Source: Streptomyces griseoviridis (GTDB lineage Bacteria; Actinomycetota; Actinomycetes; Streptomycetales; Streptomycetaceae). From it: a DNA stretch of 64,000 nt. The DNA is taken from positions 62,001-126,000 of the forward strand of contig BMSM01000019.1 of assembly GCA_014649155.1 (NCBI GenBank). The letters are read 5' to 3'. Numbering within the stretch: the stretch's first letter is position 1; each line of letters starts with the position of its first letter. The notes beneath the pieces were generated by a model. That model did no database searches, was not told the DNA's origin, and saw only the letters and a list, made by a program, of their open reading frames with translations. The translations under genes and the position numbers were made by a program. Below are positions 25,122 through 32,548 of the stretch, piece after piece.

Positions 25122-25550
25122 ATGACTGACGCAGAGCCCGTCCGCTTCGACACCAAGATCGCCGTACTGCTCCGGGACGACCTGGCGACCTGGCAGCGCC
25201 TGAACGTGACCGCCTTCCTGGTCAGCGGCCTGGGGCCGCAGGTCCCCGAGGTCATCGGCGCACCGTACGAGGACGCGGACGGTGTGCCCTACCTGCCCAT
25301 GTTCCGCCAGCCGGTCCTGGTCTTCGAGGGCGCGAAGGAGACCCTCAAGGCCGCCCACACCCGCGCCCTGTCCCGCGCCCTGCCCCGCTCCGTCTTCACC
25401 GCCGACCTCTTCACCACCGGCAACGACCGCGACAACCGCGCGGCGGTCCGCGCCGTCCCCACGGCCGACCTCGATCTGGCCGGTCTCGCCGTGTACGGCC
25501 CGAAGAACGCGGTGGACAAGGTGCTGAAGGGGGCACGGATGCATCCGTGA
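25122..25550 (+). CDS. DUF2000-family protein
   Basis: This 142-residue protein matches DUF2000 (peptidyl-tRNA hydrolase-like fold): FDTKIAVLLRDDLATWQRLN, AFLVSGLG, YLPMFRQPVLVF, and LAVYGPKNAVDKVLKGARMHP at the end. DUF2000 genes are very often next to an AraC-type regulator with a cupin domain, as here. No enzymatic role has been proven that I know of. ATG 25122 is chosen over 25110 by family N-terminus. The stop is 20 bases before the end of the convergent MFS gene. Confidence 0.85.
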   Translation: MTDAEPVRFDTKIAVLLRDDLATWQRLNVTAFLVSGLGPQVPEVIGAPYEDADGVPYLPMFRQPVLVFEGAKETLKAAHTRALSRALPRSVFTADLFTTGNDRDNRAAVRAVPTADLDLAGLAVYGPKNAVDKVLKGARMHP

Positions 25551-25570
25551 CGGGTGCGCCGACCCGTGGT

Positions 25571-26836
25571 TCAGACCGCGTCGACCGCGCGCTCGGCCGC
25601 CACCGGGGAGCCGGCGACGGTCTGCTCCCGCGCCCCCTGGGCCGGCAGCCGCCGCATCAGCACCAGGTACCCGAGACCGGCCACCGTGCCGACCACCGCG
25701 CACATGCCCCAGAGCCACGCGGCGCCGAACCGGTCGATCACGAACCCGCTCATCAGCGGCGCGACGAGCGCGGCGACCGCCCAGGACATGCTGTACATGC
25801 CCTGGTACCGGCCGCGCCCCCGCACCGGGGAGAGCCGTACGACCAGTCCCGTCTGGGTCGGCGCGTTGACCACCTCGGCCAGCGTCCACACGCACACCGT
25901 CAGGGCGAAGACGCCGACCGACCCGGCGAAGGCGGTCAGCCCGAACCCGTACCCGGCGAGCAGCGACGACACGATCAGCAGCCGCCGGGGATCGCGGTGC
26001 TCGATGAACCGGGTCACCGGGATCTGGAGCACCACGATCAGGACGCCGTTGACGGCGACGGCCATGCCGTAGTCGGCCGGTGTGAACCCCGCCTGCCCCA
26101 TCGCCACCGGCAGCCCCACGAACCCCTGCTGGAAGATCAGCGCGACGAGGAAGGAGAGCCCGACGACGCTCATGAACCGCCCGTCGCGCAGCACGGTGCC
26201 GAGCGAGACGGGCGCCTCGTCCACCACGCTCTCCTTGGGCGCCGGCCGGGACTCGGGCAGCTTCACGAACACCACGACCGCGCAGGCCAGCGTCATCGCG
26301 GCCTCGATCAGGAACCCGGCGAGGTAACTGAACTCCGCGATGAACCCGGCCCCCGCCGACGACACCGCGAACCCGAGGTTGATCGCCCAGTAGTTGAGGG
26401 AGAAGGCCCGCACCCGGTCCTCGGGCCGCACGATGTCCGCGATCATCGCCTGCACGGCCGGCCGCGAGGCGTTGGAGGCCGCGCCGACCAGGAAGGCGAC
26501 GGCCGCGATGGCCACCGGGTGGGACATGAACCCCAGCAGCGCGACGGAGGCCGCCGTCGCCGTCTGCGCCACCAGCAGCGTGGGCCGCCGCCCCAGCCGG
26601 TCGGCCAGCACCCCGCCGGCCAGCGAGGAGACCACCCCGCCGAGCCCGTGCAGCGAGGCGACGAGACCGGCGTACGAGGCGGAGTACCCGCGGTCCAGGG
26701 TCAGGTACAGCGCCATGAACGTGGCGACGAAGGCGCCGAGCCGGTTGACGAGGGTGCTGGTCCACAGCCACCAGAAGTCGCGGGGGAGCCCGGAGACGGA
26801 CTCCCGGACAGCACGTATCGGACCGGCGGCTGGCAT
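25571..26836 (-). CDS. MFS transporter
   Basis: This 421-residue protein has about 12 membrane segments and the MFS motif A in loop 2-3 (GGVLADRLGRRPTLLV). It is of the drug/proton antiporter type, similar to the actinobacterial MdtH-like group (NASRPAVQAMIADIVRPEDRVRAFSLNYWAINLG). Substrate is unknown; export of a small toxic compound is most likely. ATG 26836 (MPAAGPIRAVRESVSGLPRDFWWLW) is preceded by GGGGGAG; the longer frame is not supported. It is divergent from gpmA, with 160 bp between. Confidence 0.9.
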   Translation of the reverse strand: MPAAGPIRAVRESVSGLPRDFWWLWTSTLVNRLGAFVATFMALYLTLDRGYSASYAGLVASLHGLGGVVSSLAGGVLADRLGRRPTLLVAQTATAASVALLGFMSHPVAIAAVAFLVGAASNASRPAVQAMIADIVRPEDRVRAFSLNYWAINLGFAVSSAGAGFIAEFSYLAGFLIEAAMTLACAVVVFVKLPESRPAPKESVVDEAPVSLGTVLRDGRFMSVVGLSFLVALIFQQGFVGLPVAMGQAGFTPADYGMAVAVNGVLIVVLQIPVTRFIEHRDPRRLLIVSSLLAGYGFGLTAFAGSVGVFALTVCVWTLAEVVNAPTQTGLVVRLSPVRGRGRYQGMYSMSWAVAALVAPLMSGFVIDRFGAAWLWGMCAVVGTVAGLGYLVLMRRLPAQGAREQTVAGSPVAAERAVDAV

Positions 26837-26996
26837 GGCTCCCCCGAGGAGTTCGTCACAGATGTAAGCACCCGTGTAAGCGCTCAATGTAAGCACCCAA
26901 CGGGCAAGCACACCTTACTCACCCGTCGTCCCGCCGACCACCTGATTAACGGGCGCGGGCGGCGACCGCCGCGGGGCGTCGATTACGCTCGGACCC

Positions 26997-27758
26997 ATGG
27001 CCGACGCACCGTACAAGCTGATCCTCCTCCGCCACGGCGAGAGCGAGTGGAACGAGAAGAACCTGTTCACCGGCTGGGTGGACGTCAACCTCACCCCGAA
27101 GGGCGAGAAGGAGGCGACGCGCGGCGGCGAGCTGCTGAAGGACGCCGGCCTGCTCCCCGACGTCGTGCACACCTCCCTCCAGAAGCGCGCGATCCGCACC
27201 GCGCAGCTCGCCCTGGAGTCCGCCGACCGCCTCTGGATCCCGGTCAACCGCTCCTGGCGCCTCAACGAGCGCCACTACGGCGCCCTCCAGGGCAAGGACA
27301 AGGCCCAGACCCTCGCCGAGTTCGGCGAGGAGCAGTTCATGCTGTGGCGCCGCTCCTACGACACCCCGCCGCCGCCGCTGGACCGTGACGCCGAGTACTC
27401 CCAGTTCTCCGACCCGCGCTACGCGACCCTCCCCCCGGAGCTGCGTCCGCAGACGGAGTGCCTGAAGGACGTCGTCGTCCGGATGCTCCCCTACTGGTTC
27501 GACGCGATCGTCCCCGACCTCCTCACCGGCCGCACGGTCCTGGTCGCCGCCCACGGCAACTCGCTCCGCGCCCTGGTCAAGCACCTCGACGGCATCTCCG
27601 ACGCCGACATCGCGGGCCTGAACATCCCCACCGGCATCCCCCTCTCCTACGAACTGGACGCCGACTTCACGCCGCTCAACCCCGGCGGCACCTACCTTGA
27701 CCCGGACGCCGCGAAGGCGGCGATCGAGGCGGTCAAGAACCAGGGCAAGAAGAAGTAA
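26997..27758 (+). CDS. gpmA: 2,3-bisphosphoglycerate-dependent phosphoglycerate mutase
   Basis: This 253-residue enzyme interconverts 3- and 2-phosphoglycerate in glycolysis. LLRHGESEWNEKNLFTGWVD carries the phospho-accepting His near residue 11, and RTAQLALE, NERHYGALQG and AAHGNSLRAL carry the other active-site residues. TACGCT at 26984-26989, 7 nt before ATG 26997, suggests a leaderless transcript. The last 25 coding bases and the terminator recur 3.76 kb downstream (31494-31583), so the gene end is probably the attachment site of an integrated element. The protein is intact (ending KNQGKKK). Confidence 0.95.
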   Translation: MADAPYKLILLRHGESEWNEKNLFTGWVDVNLTPKGEKEATRGGELLKDAGLLPDVVHTSLQKRAIRTAQLALESADRLWIPVNRSWRLNERHYGALQGKDKAQTLAEFGEEQFMLWRRSYDTPPPPLDRDAEYSQFSDPRYATLPPELRPQTECLKDVVVRMLPYWFDAIVPDLLTGRTVLVAAHGNSLRALVKHLDGISDADIAGLNIPTGIPLSYELDADFTPLNPGGTYLDPDAAKAAIEAVKNQGKKK

Positions 27759-27823
27759 GCCCTGCTCGATCCGAGCGATCCGCCCCTTGCCTGCGGGTTT
27801 CCCGTCGGCAGGGGGCTTTTCGT
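27734..27823. repeat. Left flank direct repeat (attL-like) at gpmA 3' end
   Basis: The repeat starts inside gpmA (CAAGAACCAGGGCAAGAAGA) and runs through the terminator. It differs from the right copy at 27759, 27769, 27781 and 27811 only. The gene end is reconstituted intact, the usual outcome of integration at a 3' end. Confidence 0.65.
27782..27820 (+). terminator. Terminator of gpmA
   Basis: GCCCCTTGCC (27782-27791) pairs with GGCAGGGGGC (27807-27816) with one mismatch, followed by TTTT. The copy at 31542-31580 has perfect arms. Confidence 0.8.
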
Positions 27824-27847
27824 CGCTGTGCCGCCGGTACCGGTCCC

Positions 27848-28633
27848 TCAGGTGGCCGGGAGCTGGTAGGAGAGGACGTAGGCGTCGGCGGCCATGACGG
27901 TGTCGCAGACCTCGACGGCCCGGTCGCCGGTGTCGTAGGCGGTGCGGATCAGGTGGATCACGGGGACGCCGGGGGCCAGCTGCAGGGTCTTGGTCTCGGT
28001 CGGGGTGGGCATGCGGGCGCGGATCTCTTCCTCGAAGTGGTCGAGGCGGTGGCCGAGTTCTTCGAGGCGGGCGTAGATGCCGCCGGGGCCGGGGTTGGGT
28101 TCGGCGATGGGGGTGCCGCGGGCGATGTCGAGGGGGAGGTAGGAGGTGGCGAACTCGACCGGCCGGCCGTCGAGGAGGTACCGGCGTCGCCGGGCGAGCA
28201 CCCGCCGCACCGAGCCGAGCCGCGTGGCGATGTCCTGACCGGCCTTCTCCTCCCTGATCTCCAGGCGGTCCACGGTGGGGTGGCTGCCGGCGGTGTCGGC
28301 TTCCACCAGGAACGCTGACCTGCCCTGCTCGCGGTGGCGCCGGGCGAACCGGTCGGAGGCGAGGCGCCGCACGGGCGGCCGGGGCCGGACGAAGACGCCC
28401 TTGCCGTGCTCGGCGTGGACCAGTCCCTCGCCCTGGAGGAGGGAGAAGGAGTGCCGGACGGTCATCCGGGAGACGCCGTAGTGTTCGACCAGCTCGGCTT
28501 CGGAGGGCAGTTTCTCGCCTTCCCGGAACCGCCCGTGGGCGATGGCGTCGCGCAGCTGGTCGGCGATCTGCCGGAACACCGCTCGGTCGCTCGTGGGGTC
28601 GAGGTCCCCGAGGACACCCGGTAGAGACGTCAC
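27848..28633 (-). CDS. KorSA-like GntR/HutC regulator
   Basis: This 261-residue protein has a GntR winged helix (about residues 15-80; HGRFREGEKLPSEAELVEHY, VSRMTVRHSFSLLQ) and a UTRA ligand domain (GIYARLEELGHRLDHFEEEI, VIHLIRTAYDTGDRAVEV). It is the kind of regulator found as KorSA in pSAM2-type elements, where it represses the replication/transfer activator. GTG 28633 has AGAGG 8 nt upstream, and a TAGATATCTA palindrome (28647-28656) is a likely operator. It is divergent from a Nudix gene, as expected for such an element. Its middle and C-terminal parts resemble the relic at 34056. Confidence 0.8.
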   Translation of the reverse strand: MTSLPGVLGDLDPTSDRAVFRQIADQLRDAIAHGRFREGEKLPSEAELVEHYGVSRMTVRHSFSLLQGEGLVHAEHGKGVFVRPRPPVRRLASDRFARRHREQGRSAFLVEADTAGSHPTVDRLEIREEKAGQDIATRLGSVRRVLARRRRYLLDGRPVEFATSYLPLDIARGTPIAEPNPGPGGIYARLEELGHRLDHFEEEIRARMPTPTETKTLQLAPGVPVIHLIRTAYDTGDRAVEVCDTVMAADAYVLSYQLPAT

Positions 28634-28646
28634 CGTTTTACCTCTT

Positions 28647-28656
28647 TAGATATCTA
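28647..28656. promoter_or_regulatory. TAGATATCTA palindrome between regulator and Nudix genes
   Basis: This perfect 10-bp palindrome in an AT-rich spot lies 14 bases upstream of the regulator start and in the promoter region of the divergent Nudix gene (possible -10 at TACATT 28680-28685). It is a candidate operator for the KorSA-like protein. Confidence 0.5.
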
Positions 28657-28719
28657 GACGAGTAGCCGAGTGGTGTTGCTACATTGATGAGCCTAGCCAG
28701 CCGGAAGGGGCCGAGGAAC

Positions 28720-29151
28720 GTGAGCACGCAGCGCCCGCACTCCGTGAGCGTCGCCGGAGTCGTCGTCGACGACCGGGGCCGGGCCCTGCTGATACAGCGC
28801 CGCGACAACGGCCACTGGGAGCCTCCGGGCGGTGTCCTGGAACGGGACGAGACCATCCCCGAGGCCCTCCAGCGCGAAGTCCTCGAAGAGACCGGTCTTA
28901 AGATCGCGCTCCCCGCGACCCTGACCGGCGTGTACAAGAACATGACCGGCCTGATCGTCTCCCTCGTCTTCCGCTGCGAGGCGGCCGACGGCACGCCCGC
29001 CACCGGGGACGAGACCCGTGCCCTACGCTGGGCCACCCGCGAAGAGGTCATCGACCTGGCCGACGAGGCTTACGCGATCCGCGTCCTGGACGCGCTCGAC
29101 GCGGCGCCCCCGCCGGCCGTCCGCGCCCACGACGGCGTGAAACTCGTCTAA
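28720..29151 (+). CDS. Nudix hydrolase (Pif-like position)
   Basis: This 143-residue protein has a complete Nudix box (GGVLERDETIPEALQREV followed by LEETGL), with all metal-binding Glu residues. Nudix enzymes cleave nucleoside diphosphates linked to another group. In pSAM2 the Nudix protein Pif blocks redundant transfer, and the pairing here with a KorSA-like regulator suggests the same. GTG 28720 is preceded by GGAAGGGG and GAGG; ATG 28687 is an alternative giving an N-terminal extension. Confidence 0.8.
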   Translation: MSTQRPHSVSVAGVVVDDRGRALLIQRRDNGHWEPPGGVLERDETIPEALQREVLEETGLKIALPATLTGVYKNMTGLIVSLVFRCEAADGTPATGDETRALRWATREEVIDLADEAYAIRVLDALDAAPPPAVRAHDGVKLV

Positions 29152-29195
29152 CCCGAACTCGCCACATAGCGCCCTACCAGCACGGAGCAACTTGT

Positions 29196-29630
29196 ATGCA
29201 CGAGTATATGAGTGAGACGCGGGCACGGATCTGGGGGCTCAGTTGCCCCGGCCTCCCGGAGGAGGTCAGCAGGGCCCGCCGCTGGACACGGGACATCCTG
29301 CGCGGCTCACCCGTGGCGGAAGACGCCGAACTGATCGTGAGCGAGCTGAGCACGAACGCGGTCCTGCACACGGCCAGCGGCAGGCCAGAGGGCGGCTTCT
29401 ACCTGGCAGTGGCGGTCTCGGCGCGGATCGTCGCGCTGTCCGTCACGGACGCCGGCGGCACGAACACCGCACCCGCAGTCGAGTACCAGGACCAGGAGGC
29501 CGAGCACGGCCGGGGACTGGGCATGGTCAGTCTCATCGCGGACCGGGTAGCCGTACACAGCAACGCGGACGGCCACACCGTGACGGCCCACCTCTTCGCT
29601 GACGCCAAGCGCGGAACTCGCCCATGCTGA
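29196..29630 (+). CDS. Anti-sigma-type ATP-binding protein (HATPase_c_2)
   Basis: This 144-residue protein has the RsbW-type GHKL ATPase motifs: N-box DAELIVSELSTNAVLH, G1 in VTDAGGTNTAP and G2 in EHGRGLGMVSLIADR. Streptomyces genomes have dozens of such stand-alone domains, many linked to XRE regulators and DUF397 proteins. ATG 29196 has GGAG 9 nt upstream; ATG 29208 is possible. No sigma factor or antagonist lies nearby, so the partner is unknown. It lies inside the island. Confidence 0.85.
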   Translation: MHEYMSETRARIWGLSCPGLPEEVSRARRWTRDILRGSPVAEDAELIVSELSTNAVLHTASGRPEGGFYLAVAVSARIVALSVTDAGGTNTAPAVEYQDQEAEHGRGLGMVSLIADRVAVHSNADGHTVTAHLFADAKRGTRPC

Positions 29631-29902
29631 CGGCCAAGCCCACCCGCGGCTTCTGGTGCGAGTGCTGGACTGAGAACACCGAGAGGGTGCGGAGCGTGAC
29701 CGATCACCCAGCCGCTCTCCTGAAGTGGTTGTCCAGCGCGATCACCGCGTCCACACCCGCTGAAACTCCTTGGCCGGGATGGCCTCCAGCAGATCCTCTT
29801 CAGGGGCGATCGCTTGATCTGTCAGGCCGCCGTGCTCGTCCTCCAGGTGCTCCCAGCTGTACCGGTGAAGCTGGCCGGCCGAGGTTAGCTCGGCTTGCTT
29901 GA
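29624..29902 (+). CDS. Possible truncated small protein after the ATP-binding gene
   Basis: ATG 29624 overlaps the stop of the ATP-binding gene. The first 45 residues (RGFWCECWTENTERVRSVTD) look coding, but the frame then runs antisense through the minus-strand gene at 29742-30056 and looks like shadow. I read it as a small gene cut by a deletion or rearrangement junction near 29740. No family is recognised. Confidence 0.3.
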   Translation: MLTAKPTRGFWCECWTENTERVRSVTDHPAALLKWLSSAITASTPAETPWPGWPPADPLQGRSLDLSGRRARPPGAPSCTGEAGRPRLARLA

Positions 29903-30056
29903 CGACGATCAACTCACCGCGGTCGGGTACGGCCTCGACGTACCACAGACCGCTCTCCTCGTCGGCGTGACGGAAGTGGTGCCGCAGGGTGGCGTTCTCA
30001 TCGAGTGCTCGGAAGTACGCCACGGTCTCTGCTCTGATGCGCTCCAGGTCAACCAC
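29742..30056 (-). CDS. Hypothetical protein of the island
   Basis: This 104-residue protein (MVDLERIRAETVAYFRALDE at the start, AEDL-type acidic core, ending AIPAKEFQRVWTR) has no membrane segment or recognisable motif. The composition is that of a small alpha/beta protein. Its stop lies in a stretch also read by the small frame at 29624. It could be an immunity or antitoxin-like protein, but nothing in the sequence shows this. Confidence 0.6.
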   Translation of the reverse strand: MVDLERIRAETVAYFRALDENATLRHHFRHADEESGLWYVEAVPDRGELIVVKQAELTSAGQLHRYSWEHLEDEHGGLTDQAIAPEEDLLEAIPAKEFQRVWTR

Positions 30057-30262
30057 GCGACCATCGTGCCAGCGAGCGAGCGCGGGGTGCTCCGTTCTGC
30101 AGTTCCACGCCCCGCACCAGCCGCGCGACTACAACAGCACCAAACCGGCTGCATCCCGCCGTAGCCGCCATCAGCTTGCCGCCCCTGTGGCCTCAACTGC
30201 TGTCAGCGCAGCCGTTCACAGAGGATGATGCGTCTTACAACAGCACCATCCCAGGGGGGATC

Positions 30263-30925
30263 ATGAGTACCAACATCACGCCACCGCCGATGCCGGCTCA
30301 GCCGCCGCAGCCCGGCAAGAAGAGCCACACCAACGCCTACATCATCGGCGGCGCGGCCATCATCGCTGCCGTCGTCATCGCCACAGGGATCGCCGTCTCT
30401 GGCCGCAGCGACGACACGGCAAAGCCACAGCCCACCGTCACCGTGACGGAAACCGTCGAGCCCGAGGCCACAGTCGAAGAGGACACCGCAGCAGCAACCG
30501 ACCAGAACGCAGACGCCAAGGTCGGCGAGAAAGCCCGGAACGGCGGAGCCGTCGTCAAGGTCACCAAGGTGGCGGAGGCCGACACCATCGCGCTCGCCGG
30601 AGTCCGCAAAGCCGCAGGCGCCGACGCCAAGTACGTCGTCCTCCAGACCGTCGTCAGCAACGAGGGAAAGGCCAGCATGGACCTGACGTGCTCGCTGCCC
30701 ATCGCCAATGCGCTCATCGACGACCAGGGCCGACGCTTCGACACGATCGAAGATCTTTACGACGTCGCCGGCAACCCAGAATGCAACGCGCAGTTGCAAC
30801 CCGGCTTCGACGACGAAATGAAGTTCGTCTATCGCGTTCCAAAGGACGCGGTGGTCACAACATGGGAGTTCTCCGAGTACGACCTGGAGAATGAAGTGAC
30901 ACCCACCCTCGTCAACCTGACCTGA
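30263..30925 (+). CDS. DUF4352-type membrane-anchored protein
   Basis: This 220-residue protein has a Pro-rich cytosolic N-terminus, one membrane segment (AYIIGGAAIIAAVVIATGIAV, about residues 28-47), a Thr/Glu-rich linker and an extracellular DUF4352-like domain (KYVVLQTVVSNEGKASMDL, GFDDEMKFVYRVPKDAVVTT). DUF4352 domains are immunoglobulin-like and found on actinobacterial cell surfaces. An AGGGGGG run just upstream of ATG 30263 supports the start, and longer frames are rejected. It is the last recognisable gene before the right-hand repeat. Confidence 0.75.
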   Translation: MSTNITPPPMPAQPPQPGKKSHTNAYIIGGAAIIAAVVIATGIAVSGRSDDTAKPQPTVTVTETVEPEATVEEDTAAATDQNADAKVGEKARNGGAVVKVTKVAEADTIALAGVRKAAGADAKYVVLQTVVSNEGKASMDLTCSLPIANALIDDQGRRFDTIEDLYDVAGNPECNAQLQPGFDDEMKFVYRVPKDAVVTTWEFSEYDLENEVTPTLVNLT

Positions 30926-31493
30926 CCAGCCATCATCGGGTCTCCACCCCTCACCCAGGAGTCGGGGGCCTGTCGTGCTCTCAGTCCTGCCAAGCGAGGC
31001 GAGCGTGGACTACGCGTCGATTAGGTGGCCTCCTGCGCACTCATTCGTCTGAGCACCGCACCACAAGCGCACCAGATCGAGCGGGGAACAGCGGGGAACC
31101 ACGGTGAAAGCCGCCGAGACAGACGAGGCGGCACCCATACCGTTCGCGCAGGTCAGTGGCTGAGTCGGCCGCAAATGATCGCAGCTTCCCGAGCTGAGGG
31201 CTCGGCCGGTCGCCGTCGTCGGGCGCTGGTCGAAACAGGCAGCGTGGCTGAGGCCGGTGGGAGTGCAGCGAGGCATACGCGTGCGTGGTTGGTCGGCGCG
31301 CCCGCTATCGTGGCTGACTGTCGTCGGCTGAGGTTCAGACGGGTCATATCGAAGTGTCGGCCGTCAGCGGAGTGCGCCGAAGCTGGGCTGTCCCTGGGCC
31401 GTCCGAGGTCGCTCGACAGTGGCCAACGACGACCACTAGGCGCACGGGAACGCTCCCCTGACCAGCAAAAACCCAGCTCCTGGAGATCCCCGG
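30926..31493. other. 568-bp stretch without a gene next to the right repeat
   Basis: No frame is convincing on either strand. Lower GC and the TGACCAGCAAAAAC segment just before the repeat make it look like the end of an integrated element, where an integrase gene could once have stood. Confidence 0.4.
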
Positions 31494-31583
31494 CAAGAAC
31501 CAGGGCAAGAAGAAGTAACCCCTGCTCGGTCCGAGCGATCTGCCCCTTGCCTGCGGGTTTCCCGTCGGCAAGGGGCTTTTCGT
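31494..31583. repeat. Right flank direct repeat (attR-like)
   Basis: This is the second copy of the gpmA 3' end plus terminator, 3,760 bp from the first, with four substitutions in 90 bp. The KNQGKKK coding end is present but has no gene upstream of it. Confidence 0.65.
31542..31580 (+). terminator. Second copy of the gpmA terminator
   Basis: GCCCCTTGCC and GGCAAGGGGC are perfect arms followed by TTTT. It is not attached to any intact gene and insulates the downstream hypothetical gene. Confidence 0.75.
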
Positions 31584-31724
31584 TCGCCGCCTCGGTCGCC
31601 CGGTGCGCGGCAGAGACCGGGCCCGGTGACGGAGAAGGGACCGGCCGCTCTCGCCTAGCACGGGGTGACGGTTCCCCTCAGCGGTTCCGTCTTTTCGCCC
31701 CGGCCGGCGGATTCCGGCACCACT

Positions 31725-32531
31725 GTGCGACATGTGCAACTGGAACAGGCCGTAGCTGCTACGGGCGCCCTGACGGCCCTCGTCACGGTGCCGGTCACCT
31801 TGCTCGCCGCCCACTGGACCCGGCGCGCCGCGGACAGAGCCGCTGACGCCACCGAGGCGGCGGGTCACGAGCAGTCCCGGGCCACGGTGGCGGCGGCCCG
31901 GCTACAGGAGCGCGCGGGGCGCGAGCAGTCGCTGGAGAGCGTCCGCCGCTCGGCTTGTGCCGAGTTCCTGAGCGCGGTGGATGTGTTCGTGCGAATCGTC
32001 ACCGTGCTGCCGGAGGTGCCGCACGCTTCCCGGCGGGAACTGCTCGACCACAAGGCGACCGCGGTGGTGCGGGCACGGGCGGGCGTCGCGCTTCTGGGGC
32101 CGCCCGAGGTGCTCGGTGAAGCGGAGAAGGTGGCCGAGCAGTGCGCGAAGTTGGAGAAACTGGCGCTCCGCAGGGCGGTACTGCGGTCGGCGATCAGGGC
32201 ACTGGAGGACGCCTGGTGTCCTCGCAACGCCGAGTGGTGTGAGGACCCGCACCACAACTCCGCCCACGTGGCCTGGGAACTGTTGGCGCAGTGGGGGCGC
32301 CTGGAGCAGGAGGAGCGGTGGGAGAAGCTCGATCTGCTGGAGTTCACCTTGCGGGAGAGCCGCGCCATGGGCGCGGAAGAGATCGGGCACGTACTCGAAG
32401 TGGCCAACAGCGTCGCGTACTGGGACGAGCTGATCGGCGGAATCGTACGGGATCCCCTGCTGGAGCGCTTCCGAGCGGTCCGGGACGCGTTCGTCGGCGT
32501 CGCGTACGGCTCTCTCGGACCGGTGGCGTGA
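31725..32531 (+). CDS. Hypothetical protein with N-terminal membrane segment
   Basis: This protein of 268 residues begins with one hydrophobic segment (VAATGALTALVTVPVTLLAAHW) followed by a long helical, charged region (RRAADRAADATEAAGHEQSR; EVLGEAEKVAEQCAKLEKLA). It looks like a membrane-anchored coiled-coil protein facing the cytosol. I do not recognise a family. GTG 31725 or 31734 are both possible; the frame from 31665 has no better signal. It starts 140 bp after the right repeat, so it may be accessory. Confidence 0.6.
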   Translation: MRHVQLEQAVAATGALTALVTVPVTLLAAHWTRRAADRAADATEAAGHEQSRATVAAARLQERAGREQSLESVRRSACAEFLSAVDVFVRIVTVLPEVPHASRRELLDHKATAVVRARAGVALLGPPEVLGEAEKVAEQCAKLEKLALRRAVLRSAIRALEDAWCPRNAEWCEDPHHNSAHVAWELLAQWGRLEQEERWEKLDLLEFTLRESRAMGAEEIGHVLEVANSVAYWDELIGGIVRDPLLERFRAVRDAFVGVAYGSLGPVA

Positions 32532-32548
32532 CGCGACCGCTCCCGGAG

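Larger units (their letters stand above)
27734..31583. mobile_element. 3.8-kb accessory island bounded by duplicated gpmA ends
   Basis: A 90-bp segment at 27734-27823 recurs at 31494-31583 with 86 identical bases, both copies including the 3' coding end of gpmA and its terminator. Between them are a KorSA-like GntR regulator, a Nudix protein, an ATP-binding anti-sigma-type protein and small hypotheticals. KorSA and the Nudix protein Pif are signature genes of pSAM2-type integrative elements. No integrase, excisionase, Rep or TraB-like gene is visible, so this is a remnant or a mobilisable fragment. Confidence 0.6.
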
